From Pontiellaceae bacterium (GTDB taxonomy: Bacteria; Verrucomicrobiota; Kiritimatiellia; Kiritimatiellales; Pontiellaceae), in contig JAFGVP010000059.1 of the NCBI GenBank assembly GCA_016937945.1, forward strand, positions 1-54,268: DNA of 54,268 bases, read 5' to 3'. A model generated the notes under the pieces. That model searched no databases, was not told where the DNA came from, and was given only the letters and a program-made list of their open reading frames with translations. The position numbers and the translations under genes are program-made. Of the stretch, positions 17,444 to 26,620 are shown in pieces (the stretch's first letter is position 1; each line of letters opens with the position of its first letter).

Positions 17444-18538
17444 TTATCGCGGAAACATTCTTCGAAAACAAAACGACGGCAGCAGTCTTGCAAATCCGTG
17501 AAGCAGGACAACGGACAAGAAGACAATATTGCGCAAAAGAACGGCAGGCACAAAGTATTGAATCGGCTCTGCAGGTTCTTTCAGATTGGCCGAATTCAGC
17601 TGGCGCGCAAGATCTTCCATCAGGCGGATCGAGCGAGGCCAATCGCGTACACCATCCACCCATTCTTTCGGTATACGGATCTTTTGACCACGTGCGCCAA
17701 GCATAGCTCCCAGGATGGCGCCAGAGGTATCCGTATCACCCCCACAGGATAATATGGCGCTCATGGCCCCTTTAAAATCATCCCCATGGAGCAAAAATGC
17801 ATAAACAGCAACAGGAACCGTGTGGTAAATATATCCAGACACACCTCGCCCTAAGCCAAGCTTGCGGCAAAACCCATCCACTGGACACCTGTTTTCCAAC
17901 GACTGTTCCATTTCGTCTATTATGCTGAGCCATTCATTATCCGCCGGCTGAATATTTCTCAGGATTTCGATTGCCTACAGTTTGTCAGACGGGTCATTTC
18001 CCGTTGCGGCATATGCGCTGATTTCAGCAACAGCCAATGCCCCGGTTAAAGCGCGAGGGTCTGTATGAGTGAGGAGCGTTGAGGCCTTTACATACGTATG
18101 CATGGTATCTGTATCGTTACAATACCGGACGCCTATAATCGAGGAACGCATTGCCGGGCCATTCCCTGCTGACCAAACACCGCTGCGGGAAACCGGAACA
18201 CCGATCCAAAGCTTAAGCATGGCTCTAGCTGTGGCCAATCCAACACCTGCAGGCAGTGACATCAGCCACCATTTTAATTTCCATGCAAGTGCCGACCGGA
18301 AATCATCTACATCGTTCGGGTACTGCAACAGGGCCTGGGCAACAAACAACGTGTGCTCCGTGTCGTCGCTGATCATACCTTTTCCAAACAGCAGACGGTG
18401 TCTCCATTGAGACCAGCCATTGGCTTTAATTCTCTCTGGGGATAATCCTTCTGCAGGCAGCCCCAATGAGTCACCAACAGCAGTCCCAATCAGGACGCCA
18501 TGGATCGGATTCTCAATTGAATAATACGCGGCCTTCAT
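17444..18538 (-). pseudogene. ADP-ribosylglycohydrolase (DraG/ARH family) with one in-frame TAG
   Basis: The frame starts at 18538 and would encode about 364 residues, but TAG at 17975-17977 interrupts it after 187 codons. The same frame continues to 17444. Both halves carry the family hallmarks: IHGVLIGTAVGDSLGLPAE and the metal-binding SDDTEH in the first, GGDTDTSGAILGAMLGA in the second, and a C-terminal RNIVFLSVVLLHGF tail. The family removes ADP-ribose from proteins, small molecules or nucleic-acid ends. The gene starts three bases after nadR with a good AAGAGG site and lies 32 bases before kptA. No other lesion is visible, so the nonsense change is recent, a sequence error, or read through. 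Confidence 0.85.
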
Positions 18539-18541
18539 CAG

Positions 18542-19549
18542 CTATCCTCTTGCAAGGTCCAGAATGTTACCGAATTTATGGTGGTGTTTAAGTACTTCCT
18601 GTACATACGCGATTCGCTCATTCAATGAGCCGCTCACACGAAAGAAGGGAATCCGTCGTTCTGCCAGATCGCCCTCAATCTGCTTCTGGAACCATTTGCG
18701 CTTTTGATCACCACTGCGATCCCACGTGTCTGCATAAGGGATATCGGTATCGCAGAGGAAAAAAAGATCATATCGCTTTTCTGCTTCAGCCGCCAACCGG
18801 GATAGATTCGGTCCGGGTGTGCCGTGATAATCTTTTGCAAACACATAGGTTGTTATCGGACAAGTATCGCAGAAAAGGTATTCTCGGCTGTCGGATACCA
18901 AGACGTCCTCTCTGCGGTTATGCTCCGGGGCGATCTCCTCGAACTGCTCAAGGGTAATCCGGCGGTCAACCTGATTCTCCAGCCAGTAGTCCGCGCCGTA
19001 TTCCGGCATCCACCGCGTTTCGTACTGCTCCGCCAAAGTTCTGGCGAGTGTGGTCTTGCCGGTCGAAGGAGCACCCATAAAACAAACTTTTGTGACAAGA
19101 TCAGCGTAGACCTGCGGAGCTATATACTGCCTTCCTGAAAAATAATCGGCCCGCAATGCAGTACCGCTGATCGGCACAGTTAATCGAGCCTCATCTATTC
19201 GCCTGTCCTCAGCACCAAGAGCTCGGCTGACGTGATCTCCATAGAATTCGCTGGAGTAAAAATGCGTGATACGCAACCCATTTAACTTATTGAGAATATA
19301 GGATTCCTGCTCGCTCCGGATCTCGGGGGTATCGCCATAACCTTCCGGACCATCCCAGGCTTCAATAATCCGAACCGAGGGATAGAGTTTTTTAATCCAC
19401 CCGGCTCGCACCTGAAGAGGTACGTCGATCACATCCGTCGCATAAACCATAACCACCAGTTCATCCACTTCAGCCAATGCGTTTTCCACCAGCATCTGGT
19501 GCCCCCGATGGAAGGGTGCAAACTTTCCCAGCGTCAAACCCCGTCGCAT
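18542..19549 (-). CDS. nadR: NadR-type bifunctional NMN adenylyltransferase / ribosylnicotinamide kinase
   Basis: 335 residues from the ATG at 19549, fixed by GAGGAGGGG just upstream. The N-terminal nucleotidyltransferase domain has LGKFAPFHRGHQMLVE (the HxGH-type motif) and the late PISGTALRAD. The C-terminal kinase domain has a Walker A in CFMGAPSTGKTTLART, then WMPEYGADYW and later FFLCDTDIPYADTWDR. It converts nicotinamide riboside to NMN and NMN to NAD. The N-terminal HTH repressor domain of enterobacterial NadR is absent, consistent with NrtR doing the regulation. The start overlaps the pnuC end by 16 bases, which pairs kinase with transporter. Confidence 0.94.
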   Translation of the reverse strand: MRRGLTLGKFAPFHRGHQMLVENALAEVDELVVMVYATDVIDVPLQVRAGWIKKLYPSVRIIEAWDGPEGYGDTPEIRSEQESYILNKLNGLRITHFYSSEFYGDHVSRALGAEDRRIDEARLTVPISGTALRADYFSGRQYIAPQVYADLVTKVCFMGAPSTGKTTLARTLAEQYETRWMPEYGADYWLENQVDRRITLEQFEEIAPEHNRREDVLVSDSREYLFCDTCPITTYVFAKDYHGTPGPNLSRLAAEAEKRYDLFFLCDTDIPYADTWDRSGDQKRKWFQKQIEGDLAERRIPFFRVSGSLNERIAYVQEVLKHHHKFGNILDLARG

Positions 19550-20277
19550 ATCCCCTCCTCTGTAAATCCGGGGGATTTTTCCATCTCGGATCCTTTCGTC
19601 CCGATGCTCCATCGCCAATATCCGAAAAGCGCATTCAGCAGGAAGATCGTCCACATCAGAACCATCAGCCCGCCGGACTCCCCGCCTGCTCTAAGACGAA
19701 GAAACCACATGCTTATCGTGATTACATTCAGCAGGATGTAGAGCAGCCACTGCTCCTTATAGCGCCACATCATCAGGAAGGTAGCCACGATAGACAGCAC
19801 GTTCGTGGAGGCATCAATGAAAGGTGCGTTCTGACCGGGATTCAAACGCAGGAGAAGACCGAGTCCTGCGGTGCTGACAATACATATGAACGCCAGGATG
19901 ATTCGCCGGGACCGGCCAAGTTTTCTCATGGCCACGGTATTATTCTGCAGCGAGTGACGACGCCACATCACATAACCGATGATACCGGTCGGAACGAAGA
20001 ACAGAAGATTGAGATAGACTTCTCCAAAAAGTCCGTTGCTGTAAGCAGGAATCGAATATGAGACACTGTTGTAGAGACCGATGAGGTATCCTTCCCGGCG
20101 ACCAATTGCGATCAAGCCAACGCATAGAATCCCGGACAGCGATATGCTCATATCAAAAAATGACTCCGCCAAAACAGCACTCAATATACTCCCCGCTACA
20201 ACAAGAAAAACCAGCCATATGCGGTCCACTCGGCTGGAATCCGAAATATTTCCCCGTGCATCGTTCTTTCTATACAT
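19534..20277 (-). CDS. pnuC: PnuC-type nicotinamide riboside transporter
   Basis: 247 residues from the ATG at 20277, which has a GGAG six bases upstream; an in-frame ATG at 20289 is possible. There are about seven to eight hydrophobic helices. The PnuC-like segment NVLSIVATFLMMWRYKEQWLLYILLNVI corresponds to the substrate-binding W/N/Q helices. PnuC facilitates entry of nicotinamide riboside, trapped as NMN by the NadR kinase encoded immediately downstream. The C-terminal hydrophilic tail is encoded over the nadR start. The N-terminal ~20 residues are polar and basic, a cytoplasmic tail. Confidence 0.88.
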   Translation of the reverse strand: MYRKNDARGNISDSSRVDRIWLVFLVVAGSILSAVLAESFFDMSISLSGILCVGLIAIGRREGYLIGLYNSVSYSIPAYSNGLFGEVYLNLLFFVPTGIIGYVMWRRHSLQNNTVAMRKLGRSRRIILAFICIVSTAGLGLLLRLNPGQNAPFIDASTNVLSIVATFLMMWRYKEQWLLYILLNVITISMWFLRLRAGGESGGLMVLMWTIFLLNALFGYWRWSIGTKGSEMEKSPGFTEEGICDGV

Positions 20278-20290
20278 GGCAATCTCCATT

Positions 20291-20905
20291 TCAGGTCGGA
20301 TCCAAAACGTTGCTTTGAATGATCGCGATGCCCGCATCCCGCATTTCGGCGACGGCGCGATCCACATCGCCCGGAGTCAGGTTTACACCCCGACAGGCAT
20401 CGACAATCAGCGTTGTCCTGAGCCCCATATCCACAAGATCCAATGCAGTAAATTTTACGCAATAATCGGTGGCCAACCCAACGACAAACGCTTCGTCTAC
20501 CTGCTGGTCGCGCAGGTATTGATCCAGCCCGGTAGCTTTCCGTTTGCCATTGTCAAACAGACCGCTGTAGCTGTCGATTCCCGGATCGGTGCCTTTCCGG
20601 AAAACAGTATCGAACCGTTCGATATTAAGCCCATCGACAAATTCCGCCCCGAATGTTTCCTGAACGCAGTGAACCGGCCACAGCACCTGATCGAGACCAT
20701 TAAGATCAACCACCATGCCGATGTCTTCCGGTCTTTGAGCAAAGCTGCCGTGTCCCTCAGGGTGCCAATCCTGCGTCGCAACAACCAGATCGCACTGTTC
20801 CATGAGCTGGTTGATGACTGGGACAATTTCATTTCCGCCAGCAACAGCCAATGCACCACCGGGAATAAAATCATTCTGTACATCAACTATGATTAATGCA
20901 TTCAT
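20291..20905 (-). CDS. pncA: Nicotinamidase
   Basis: 204 residues, typical length. The catalytic Asp is in LIIVDVQNDFIPGGAL, the metal ligands in DWHPEGHGSF, and the catalytic Cys in GLATDYCVKFTALD. The Lys of the triad is in the FRKGTDP stretch. It hydrolyses nicotinamide to nicotinate and ammonia, feeding PncB encoded in the same operon. Nicotinamide is also the by-product of KptA, so the operon can recycle it. Its ATG overlaps the stop of the Nudix gene by four bases, and its stop is followed within 14 bases by pnuC. Confidence 0.96.
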   Translation of the reverse strand: MNALIIVDVQNDFIPGGALAVAGGNEIVPVINQLMEQCDLVVATQDWHPEGHGSFAQRPEDIGMVVDLNGLDQVLWPVHCVQETFGAEFVDGLNIERFDTVFRKGTDPGIDSYSGLFDNGKRKATGLDQYLRDQQVDEAFVVGLATDYCVKFTALDLVDMGLRTTLIVDACRGVNLTPGDVDRAVAEMRDAGIAIIQSNVLDPT

Positions 20906-21348
20906 GGTTTTCTCCCTTCTCCCTGCAGATTCAAAAAATCCAATGCTTCTTCGATGATGACCTGATGGTCAAAGGCCAACGGCGGAAGTTCCGCAATTTG
21001 AAACCAGGCCAGAGCCGCCGCGTCATCCTGCGCCTTCGGCGAAACGCTCTGCGATTCCACTTGCCCGACGAACACGACGCTTACGGTGTGGCCGCGCGGG
21101 TCGCGACCGGGATCGCCATACGTCCGAAACTGGACGAGCGATTCGAGCTCGATGGAGGTTTCTTCCTTCAGTTCCCGCAGGGCTGCCGATTCCAGGGCCT
21201 CATGCTCATCGACAAACCCGCCCGGCAGCGCCCAGCTGCCGGAAAACGGATCATGCTTTCGCTGGATCAGAAGAAGCTCATTTTTGCCCGGATCAATTAG
21301 AACCACATCCACCGTTACGGCCGGTCTGGGATACTCATAGTACGGCAT
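20902..21348 (-). CDS. Nudix hydrolase, probable ADP-ribose pyrophosphatase
   Basis: 148 residues, a single Nudix domain without the winged helix found in nrtR. The box is complete: GGFVDEHEALESAALRELKEETSI. Flanking phrases (TVDVVLIDPGKNELLLIQRKHDPFSGSWALPGG and YGDPGRDPRGHTVSVVFVG) are the pattern of ADP-ribose pyrophosphatases found with NAD genes. The expected reaction is ADP-ribose to AMP plus ribose-5-phosphate, which would also lower the NrtR inducer. It overlaps nadE by 14 bases upstream and pncA by four bases downstream. Substrate by context, not proven. Confidence 0.88.
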   Translation of the reverse strand: MPYYEYPRPAVTVDVVLIDPGKNELLLIQRKHDPFSGSWALPGGFVDEHEALESAALRELKEETSIELESLVQFRTYGDPGRDPRGHTVSVVFVGQVESQSVSPKAQDDAAALAWFQIAELPPLAFDHQVIIEEALDFLNLQGEGRKP

Positions 21349-23329
21349 CGCAACCTCCTTGGTTTAACACACACGTCCGCAAAGCCCGAAGCTCGGCGCG
21401 ATATCCCCCGCTCAGAATCGGGAAGCGGCACCACGATTTGGGATCGAGGTTGGTATCATCGAGATGAAAGGACGGTGCATAGCGTTCCCGCTTCCACTGA
21501 TTGCGGCACCAGAGATTAAAGAAGCGCTCAACCCATTGAACCAGCTGTTGATCCGCGCAGTCCGGATAAGCTTCTTGCAGCATTCGAAAGACGGACATCG
21601 GCATAAGCTTATCCCGAATGGCTAATCGCTCAATGGTATCCAGCACCCGATACGGCATCAGGTCTGTCTCATCGGTCTGTCCTGATTCGGCAGGTCGCAG
21701 TTCGGCTGTTGGCTGCTGCCTATTCACCACTTCAAGAAAAGGCATTGCTCCGATTCCGAAAGGTCCCGTCCTTTCACACCACCGCAGCCAATCCAACAGG
21801 AAGGCTTTATCAATCCCCGCCACCGGACAGAGCCCTCCGCTGGTGTCTCCATCCATGGTGGCATAGCCCACTGCCGCCTCTGAGCGGTTGCTGGTGGAAA
21901 CAAGCACCGCCCCCCTCAGGTTGGCAAGCATCCATACTCCCGGCGCACGGGCACGGGCCTGTATATTCTGCAGGGCAATATCATGATCCTCCCAGTTCAG
22001 CTCCTGCTGTATGGCGCCGGCAACCGTATCCGAATACCGTTCGACGATGGCATCGACATCCCACACCAGAAATTCCGCACCCACGCCTTCAGCAACAACC
22101 TGCGCTGCGTTACGCGTGGTCTCTGAACTGTTACGCGTGGCCTGATATACACAGCTCAACATTCGCCGACGGATATCGACAAGGTCTTCATCCGGATCGA
22201 GCATGTAGGCCAGTCGGGTCTTGAATCCGCCCTCCCCCAGATCCGCCAGCGCATAATCAACCATCAGCTTAACCAGCACCGCCACGGCCGAGGAGTCCGC
22301 CCCGCCGCTAAGCGAAAGGACATATCCTCTCGAACAGCTCTTGCGCATGTAGTCAAACAACGCCAGTGCAAGACAGCGGCAAAACTCATTCTCCTTGTTC
22401 CAAACCGTGTTAGGAGCCGCATCCGGAATCGGCTTGGTATTGAAAAACCGCCAGTCAAACGAAACAGCCACGACGTTGCCTGCAGCATCGATCACCGGCT
22501 TGGCACTGGCCGTCCTGGCCCGCGACATCCGCAAGGCATCAAGATCTACGGCTGCCGGGACAACATCCACCTCCCTGAATCCAAAACGCGACCCCTCCGA
22601 TACCATCCGGCCCTCCGATGCAACCAGGCATCCTCCGTCATAAACAATCCGGCCGGCCTCGTTGCCCATCAGGTTGGCGTACACATACGCGGCACCGAAG
22701 GCTCGACTTCCTTCGAGGACAAAGCGCTTTCGAATTTCGTATTTCCCGAATGCAAAATGGCTGGCGCTCGGATTGAGGATCAGGTCAACACCGCGCTGGA
22801 ACAACCCGATCCCCGGGCGCTGCGCTGACCACGCATCCTCGCATATCTCAAAACCAAAACGGACCCCGCCCACATCAAACACAAGGTCTCCCAGTGGAAC
22901 ACTTGCCCCGCCGACGTCCACCTGCGCCACGGCACCAGCCGCCCAGGGCTTAAACCAGCGCGGTTCATAGTGTACACCGTCACCCGCCAGATTCTGCTTG
23001 GCCGCAAACCCGATGAGCGATCCATTCACAATGACCGCCACGACATTATACAGGCTGCCCAGATGAAAAAGCGGCAGCCCAACCGTCACCACCATACCAC
23101 AGGTTTCTGCAACCAGCATTTCCAGCTGTTCAAGTACCGTGGCGGAGAGCTCCGGAGCATGAAATGCATCTTCACAACCATATCCGCTGAGTGTTAATTC
23201 AGGAAGACACACCAACTGTGCCCCCAACAAGCGAGCTTCATCAACAGACTCGAGCGCACGCTGTCGGTTGCCATCCCAATCCATGGGAATCTGATTCAGT
23301 GCTGCAGCGGCTACTTTTATCACCTTCAT
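21335..23329 (-). CDS. nadE: Glutamine-dependent NAD synthetase
   Basis: 664 residues, two-domain form. The N-terminal nitrilase-type glutaminase domain shows the Glu ([14 protein letters not shown]), Lys ([17 protein letters not shown]) and Cys ([10 protein letters not shown]) of the catalytic triad. The C-terminal ATP-pyrophosphatase domain has [15 protein letters not shown] and the downstream [19 protein letters not shown]. It converts nicotinate adenine dinucleotide to NAD using glutamine ammonia. Its start overlaps pncB by four bases. The operon lacks a dedicated NadD; NaMN adenylylation must come from elsewhere or from a promiscuous NadR domain. Confidence 0.97.
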   Translation of the reverse strand: MKVIKVAAAALNQIPMDWDGNRQRALESVDEARLLGAQLVCLPELTLSGYGCEDAFHAPELSATVLEQLEMLVAETCGMVVTVGLPLFHLGSLYNVVAVIVNGSLIGFAAKQNLAGDGVHYEPRWFKPWAAGAVAQVDVGGASVPLGDLVFDVGGVRFGFEICEDAWSAQRPGIGLFQRGVDLILNPSASHFAFGKYEIRKRFVLEGSRAFGAAYVYANLMGNEAGRIVYDGGCLVASEGRMVSEGSRFGFREVDVVPAAVDLDALRMSRARTASAKPVIDAAGNVVAVSFDWRFFNTKPIPDAAPNTVWNKENEFCRCLALALFDYMRKSCSRGYVLSLSGGADSSAVAVLVKLMVDYALADLGEGGFKTRLAYMLDPDEDLVDIRRRMLSCVYQATRNSSETTRNAAQVVAEGVGAEFLVWDVDAIVERYSDTVAGAIQQELNWEDHDIALQNIQARARAPGVWMLANLRGAVLVSTSNRSEAAVGYATMDGDTSGGLCPVAGIDKAFLLDWLRWCERTGPFGIGAMPFLEVVNRQQPTAELRPAESGQTDETDLMPYRVLDTIERLAIRDKLMPMSVFRMLQEAYPDCADQQLVQWVERFFNLWCRNQWKRERYAPSFHLDDTNLDPKSWCRFPILSGGYRAELRALRTCVLNQGGCDAVL

Positions 23330-24786
23330 TTTACCTTCTCCGCTATCAACCGGTTCTTCAGTTGATCCAGACTCTCCTCGAGCCCTACAAAATAAGACGC
23401 AGCATCAGTCTGCTTCCGATAGGCTTGCCGCAGGCTATTCAGTTGTTCAAGACTCCTTGCCTGAATGTCATTCAGACCGGGTAGCGTATATACACACTGC
23501 CCCTGTTCAAACACCGGCACCAGCAGATCCTCATATTGGACATCGGCATTGACGTCCCACTGCCGGTCCGGCATCGCCACATCACTGAAGCAGCTTTTCC
23601 CCTGCGGCGGAGTGCGCTCATCATAGATTCCATCTCCAATAAAAAAACCGTCGGAATCCTTGTACCGGCGCACCTGCTGCATGCCCGGATTGGAAACCTT
23701 GATCTTTTCTTCGGAGAGCTTCACGCGGTCCTCCCAAGCCCCGCCGGACCGCTTGATCGCGGATAGCTTATACACCCCGCCCAAGGCAGGTTGGTCATAG
23801 GCGGTGACCAGCTTGGTCCCGACACCCCAGATTCCGATCTTCGCCCCCCGTTGTTTCAGATCGGTAATCGCGTGTTCATCGAGATCGTTGCTCGCCACGA
23901 TCCTGGCGTCCGGAAATCCTCCTTCGTCCAGAATATCACGAGCCTTCCGGCTCAGCTCGGCCATATCACCGGAATCCAGTCGAATACCGACCATTTCATG
24001 TCCGCGTTCACGCAGTTTCCGGCCCATTTTAACAGCATTTTTAACTCCCTCGATCGTATTGTAGGTATCGACCAGAAAAACGCAGTTGTTCGGCATGGCT
24101 TCGGCATACTGCTGAAACGCCTCTTCCTCAGAATCAAAAGACATCACCCAGCTATGAGCATGCGTCCCCTTCACCGGAATACCGAACAGCTTTCCAGCCA
24201 GCACATTCGAGGTGGCAATACAACCGCCGATGTATGCAGCCCGACTTGCGGCCAACGCGCCATCGATTCCCTGCGCACGCCGCAACCCGAATTCAAACAC
24301 CGGCTCCCCCTGCGCGGCATCGCAGATTCGCGATGCCTTGGTTGCACAGAGCGTCTGGAAATTAATGATATTCAGCAGCGGGGTCTCCAACAGCTGACAC
24401 TGGATCAGCGATCCTTTAACACGCAGGATCGGTTCATAGGGAAATGTAACAGTACCCTCAGGCACAGCGGCAATGTCGCAATCAAGTTCAAGATCCCGCA
24501 GATAATCCAGAAACCCCTTCTCAAATAGAGGGAAACCATCGTTTCCAGTCAACGTTGCGAGGTATTCAATGTCATCCTCTTCAAAGCGAAAATTACTGAG
24601 ATAGTCCACCACCATCTCCAAACCGCAGGCGATTGCATAGCTGCCCCCGAAAGGTGCCCTCCTGTAAAACAGGTGAAACACCGCATCATCCTCCACCCTG
24701 CCCATCTTCCAGTATCCATACGCCATCGTGATCTGATACAGATCGGTCAAAAGCGCCATTTTCCCCGTATAAATCAAGTCCAACAT
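23326..24786 (-). CDS. pncB: Nicotinate phosphoribosyltransferase
   Basis: 486 residues. The N-terminus reads [18 protein letters not shown], the family start motif. [16 protein letters not shown] follows, then [26 protein letters not shown] near the phosphoribosyl site and [11 protein letters not shown] with the conserved His. [16 protein letters not shown] and [23 protein letters not shown] lie further on. It makes nicotinate mononucleotide from nicotinate and PRPP with ATP. It is the first gene of the NAD operon. AAGGAGG lies eight bases before the ATG and the candidate NrtR operator directly upstream of that. Confidence 0.97.
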   Translation of the reverse strand: MLDLIYTGKMALLTDLYQITMAYGYWKMGRVEDDAVFHLFYRRAPFGGSYAIACGLEMVVDYLSNFRFEEDDIEYLATLTGNDGFPLFEKGFLDYLRDLELDCDIAAVPEGTVTFPYEPILRVKGSLIQCQLLETPLLNIINFQTLCATKASRICDAAQGEPVFEFGLRRAQGIDGALAASRAAYIGGCIATSNVLAGKLFGIPVKGTHAHSWVMSFDSEEEAFQQYAEAMPNNCVFLVDTYNTIEGVKNAVKMGRKLRERGHEMVGIRLDSGDMAELSRKARDILDEGGFPDARIVASNDLDEHAITDLKQRGAKIGIWGVGTKLVTAYDQPALGGVYKLSAIKRSGGAWEDRVKLSEEKIKVSNPGMQQVRRYKDSDGFFIGDGIYDERTPPQGKSCFSDVAMPDRQWDVNADVQYEDLLVPVFEQGQCVYTLPGLNDIQARSLEQLNSLRQAYRKQTDAASYFVGLEESLDQLKNRLIAEKVK

Positions 24787-24800
24787 ACCCCTGCCTCCTT

Positions 24801-24821
24801 ATAGTGTCTTTTTTACACTAT
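24801..24821. promoter_or_regulatory. Candidate NrtR operator, ATAGTGT-N7-ACACTAT
   Basis: A perfect seven-base inverted repeat with a seven-base A/T spacer lies one base from the AAGGAGG of pncB. A plausible -10 (TATGAT, minus strand 24825-24820) abuts it, so a bound repressor would block the promoter. NrtR boxes are 21-23 bp palindromes of this form, and NrtR is encoded at the operon end. I saw no second copy at the other operon genes. Confidence 0.75.
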
Positions 24822-24893
24822 CATAAATCGGCCGCAAGCTTTTTTTCATCAACGCCATGAATTTAAAAATTATTTAGAGACTCTGAAAAGTAC

Positions 24894-26594
24894 TCAGTAT
24901 CGCTGTACGGTAAGCGAGAAGCGGTTTGTGGAGATTTCGTGGGCCTCGATGGAGCAGCCGGATCCGTTCATACCGACGTGAGACATGCAGCGCCAGGGAT
25001 GCTCGCGGGTATGCGGAGTGTTGCTGTTGACACATTTCCCGGAGGATAGATCCGACATTTGCGCGCCGACGTGAAGGGTATAAAGCCCCTCGGGAATGGT
25101 CGATGGCTCAATCAGAACATCCACGAGACTGGCCTCTTCATCGGCGCGGCCTTTCATCAGGAAACCGAGATGCTGCCGGAGATCCACTTCCAATACGGCG
25201 TTCGATGTAACAACCACGAAGCCGAAGGCCTTCAGCTCATCAATCGTCGGCGTCACGGGTTCCCACTGATCGTCATTCATGATTTCCCGGCCAAGCTTAC
25301 GGATCTCATTGATGCGATCATTATCTTCGAACAGATTGACTGCATAAAGTTTGCAAAGGCGGGCCTTGGCTTCGTCCGCATCTCCTTCGCTCCACAGATG
25401 CCGGATCACACGACGTTGCGCTTCAAACGGGAGCTGAGTCTGATCCTTCCAACGAGCCAATAACGCAGCCTGCTGTTCCTCGGTAAACTTACGAAAGAAA
25501 CAGAGCAGTGTTTCGACAGGAACCGACTCATCGGAAACCATTGCATTCAGCAGCGGGGTTAACTCTTCAGGTTCCATGCGGTCGCAATAACTGAATACCA
25601 GCCGACCGGCCCCATCACCCTCTCGTCGAGGATCATCGTCCTGCGTTTTATATGCCTCAATCAGATCGTTCCCTTTCGTCGCACGGAAATAGAGAAACCT
25701 GTTCTTATCATTCACCGTGTCAGGCGAAAGCGTCCATCCGGCGCGTTTTGCAGCATCCAACCATTCGCCAAGGATTTCGGATGGTACCGATGTTTCCATC
25801 GCCCACACTGACTGATTGTGCAGGAGCGGCCGGTTTCCACTGATCACCATTTCCAGCGACTCGTTCAACGGAAGCGGCAGATCCGGCGGCACAGGAACAT
25901 ATCCCGGAATCAGCGCCGGAGGCAGCCGGTTGACATCCACATATTTTGCCGACCAAGCACTCAGGTTCTTCTCAAGGGCTCCGCCGACCTGCGCCTCAAC
26001 GGCTTCAATCTCCTGCACAAACCGGGCATCGGCGGACTCATAGCCGTGGGCCACACTTTCATGCCGGAGCAAAGACGTCATCGATATGCCGGCATAGAGC
26101 GAGGCATAATCATCGATATACACATGGTCCGAGTTAAAGATATTCCGGCCGCACGAAACCTTCACATCCGCCTCAACGGTACGTCCTGTGGCGAGCAACC
26201 CGTGTACATCGATTGACGGCAGTTCCAGCAGCACGTAGAGATCGTAGAGACAGGTGCCGGTATCGGGTCGTTCCCCGGGACCGCACAGATCGACTTTATC
26301 CACAAAATCCAGCTTCTCCAACCGTTCCACCAGACGGGTAGCAACGCCGGCCATCAGCGGATGCTCCGATCGGTTAATAACGAGAATACGGCGGGCCGGA
26401 AAAAAGGAATACTCATTGCCGCTCGTGGTGCATCCCGTACTCAGGCTGCTGTTGCTCTTGATTGAACCGGCCTGGAGCTTCAGCCCGTCTTCTCCCGGTT
26501 TACCGAAAGGCACAAGGCTGATAATAATGAACAGTCCGACAATTACCCAGACCGCAATCATCAACGGATGCAGATACCATCTTCCTTTTTTCAC
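24894..26594 (-). CDS. Membrane-anchored protein of unknown function
   Basis: About 566 residues if it starts at the GTG at 26594, which has a strong GGGGGAG upstream; the frame is open to a GTG at 26639 inside the crp-like gene. One membrane helix near the N-terminus (HPLMIAVWVIVGLFIIISLVPF) is followed by a large soluble, presumably periplasmic part. The early segment RRILVINRSEHPLMAGVATRLVERL and YDLYVLLELPSIDVHG suggest a mixed alpha/beta domain. The middle (FTEEQQAALLARWKDQTQLPFEAQRRVIRHLW) is helical. The Cys-containing C-terminus is beta-rich. I recognise no family. It follows the Crp/Fnr gene by 26 bases and is probably in its operon. Confidence 0.75.
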   Translation of the reverse strand: MKKGRWYLHPLMIAVWVIVGLFIIISLVPFGKPGEDGLKLQAGSIKSNSSLSTGCTTSGNEYSFFPARRILVINRSEHPLMAGVATRLVERLEKLDFVDKVDLCGPGERPDTGTCLYDLYVLLELPSIDVHGLLATGRTVEADVKVSCGRNIFNSDHVYIDDYASLYAGISMTSLLRHESVAHGYESADARFVQEIEAVEAQVGGALEKNLSAWSAKYVDVNRLPPALIPGYVPVPPDLPLPLNESLEMVISGNRPLLHNQSVWAMETSVPSEILGEWLDAAKRAGWTLSPDTVNDKNRFLYFRATKGNDLIEAYKTQDDDPRREGDGAGRLVFSYCDRMEPEELTPLLNAMVSDESVPVETLLCFFRKFTEEQQAALLARWKDQTQLPFEAQRRVIRHLWSEGDADEAKARLCKLYAVNLFEDNDRINEIRKLGREIMNDDQWEPVTPTIDELKAFGFVVVTSNAVLEVDLRQHLGFLMKGRADEEASLVDVLIEPSTIPEGLYTLHVGAQMSDLSSGKCVNSNTPHTREHPWRCMSHVGMNGSGCSIEAHEISTNRFSLTVQRY

Positions 26595-26620
26595 CTCTTC
26601 TCCCCCTTCCTCTTCCAGCC

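Noticed and set aside
17412..17663. N-terminal extension of the kptA frame by 84 codons
   Set aside because: This stretch is out of frame with and overlaps the ARH gene, and KptA proteins start just before the RHKP motif region.
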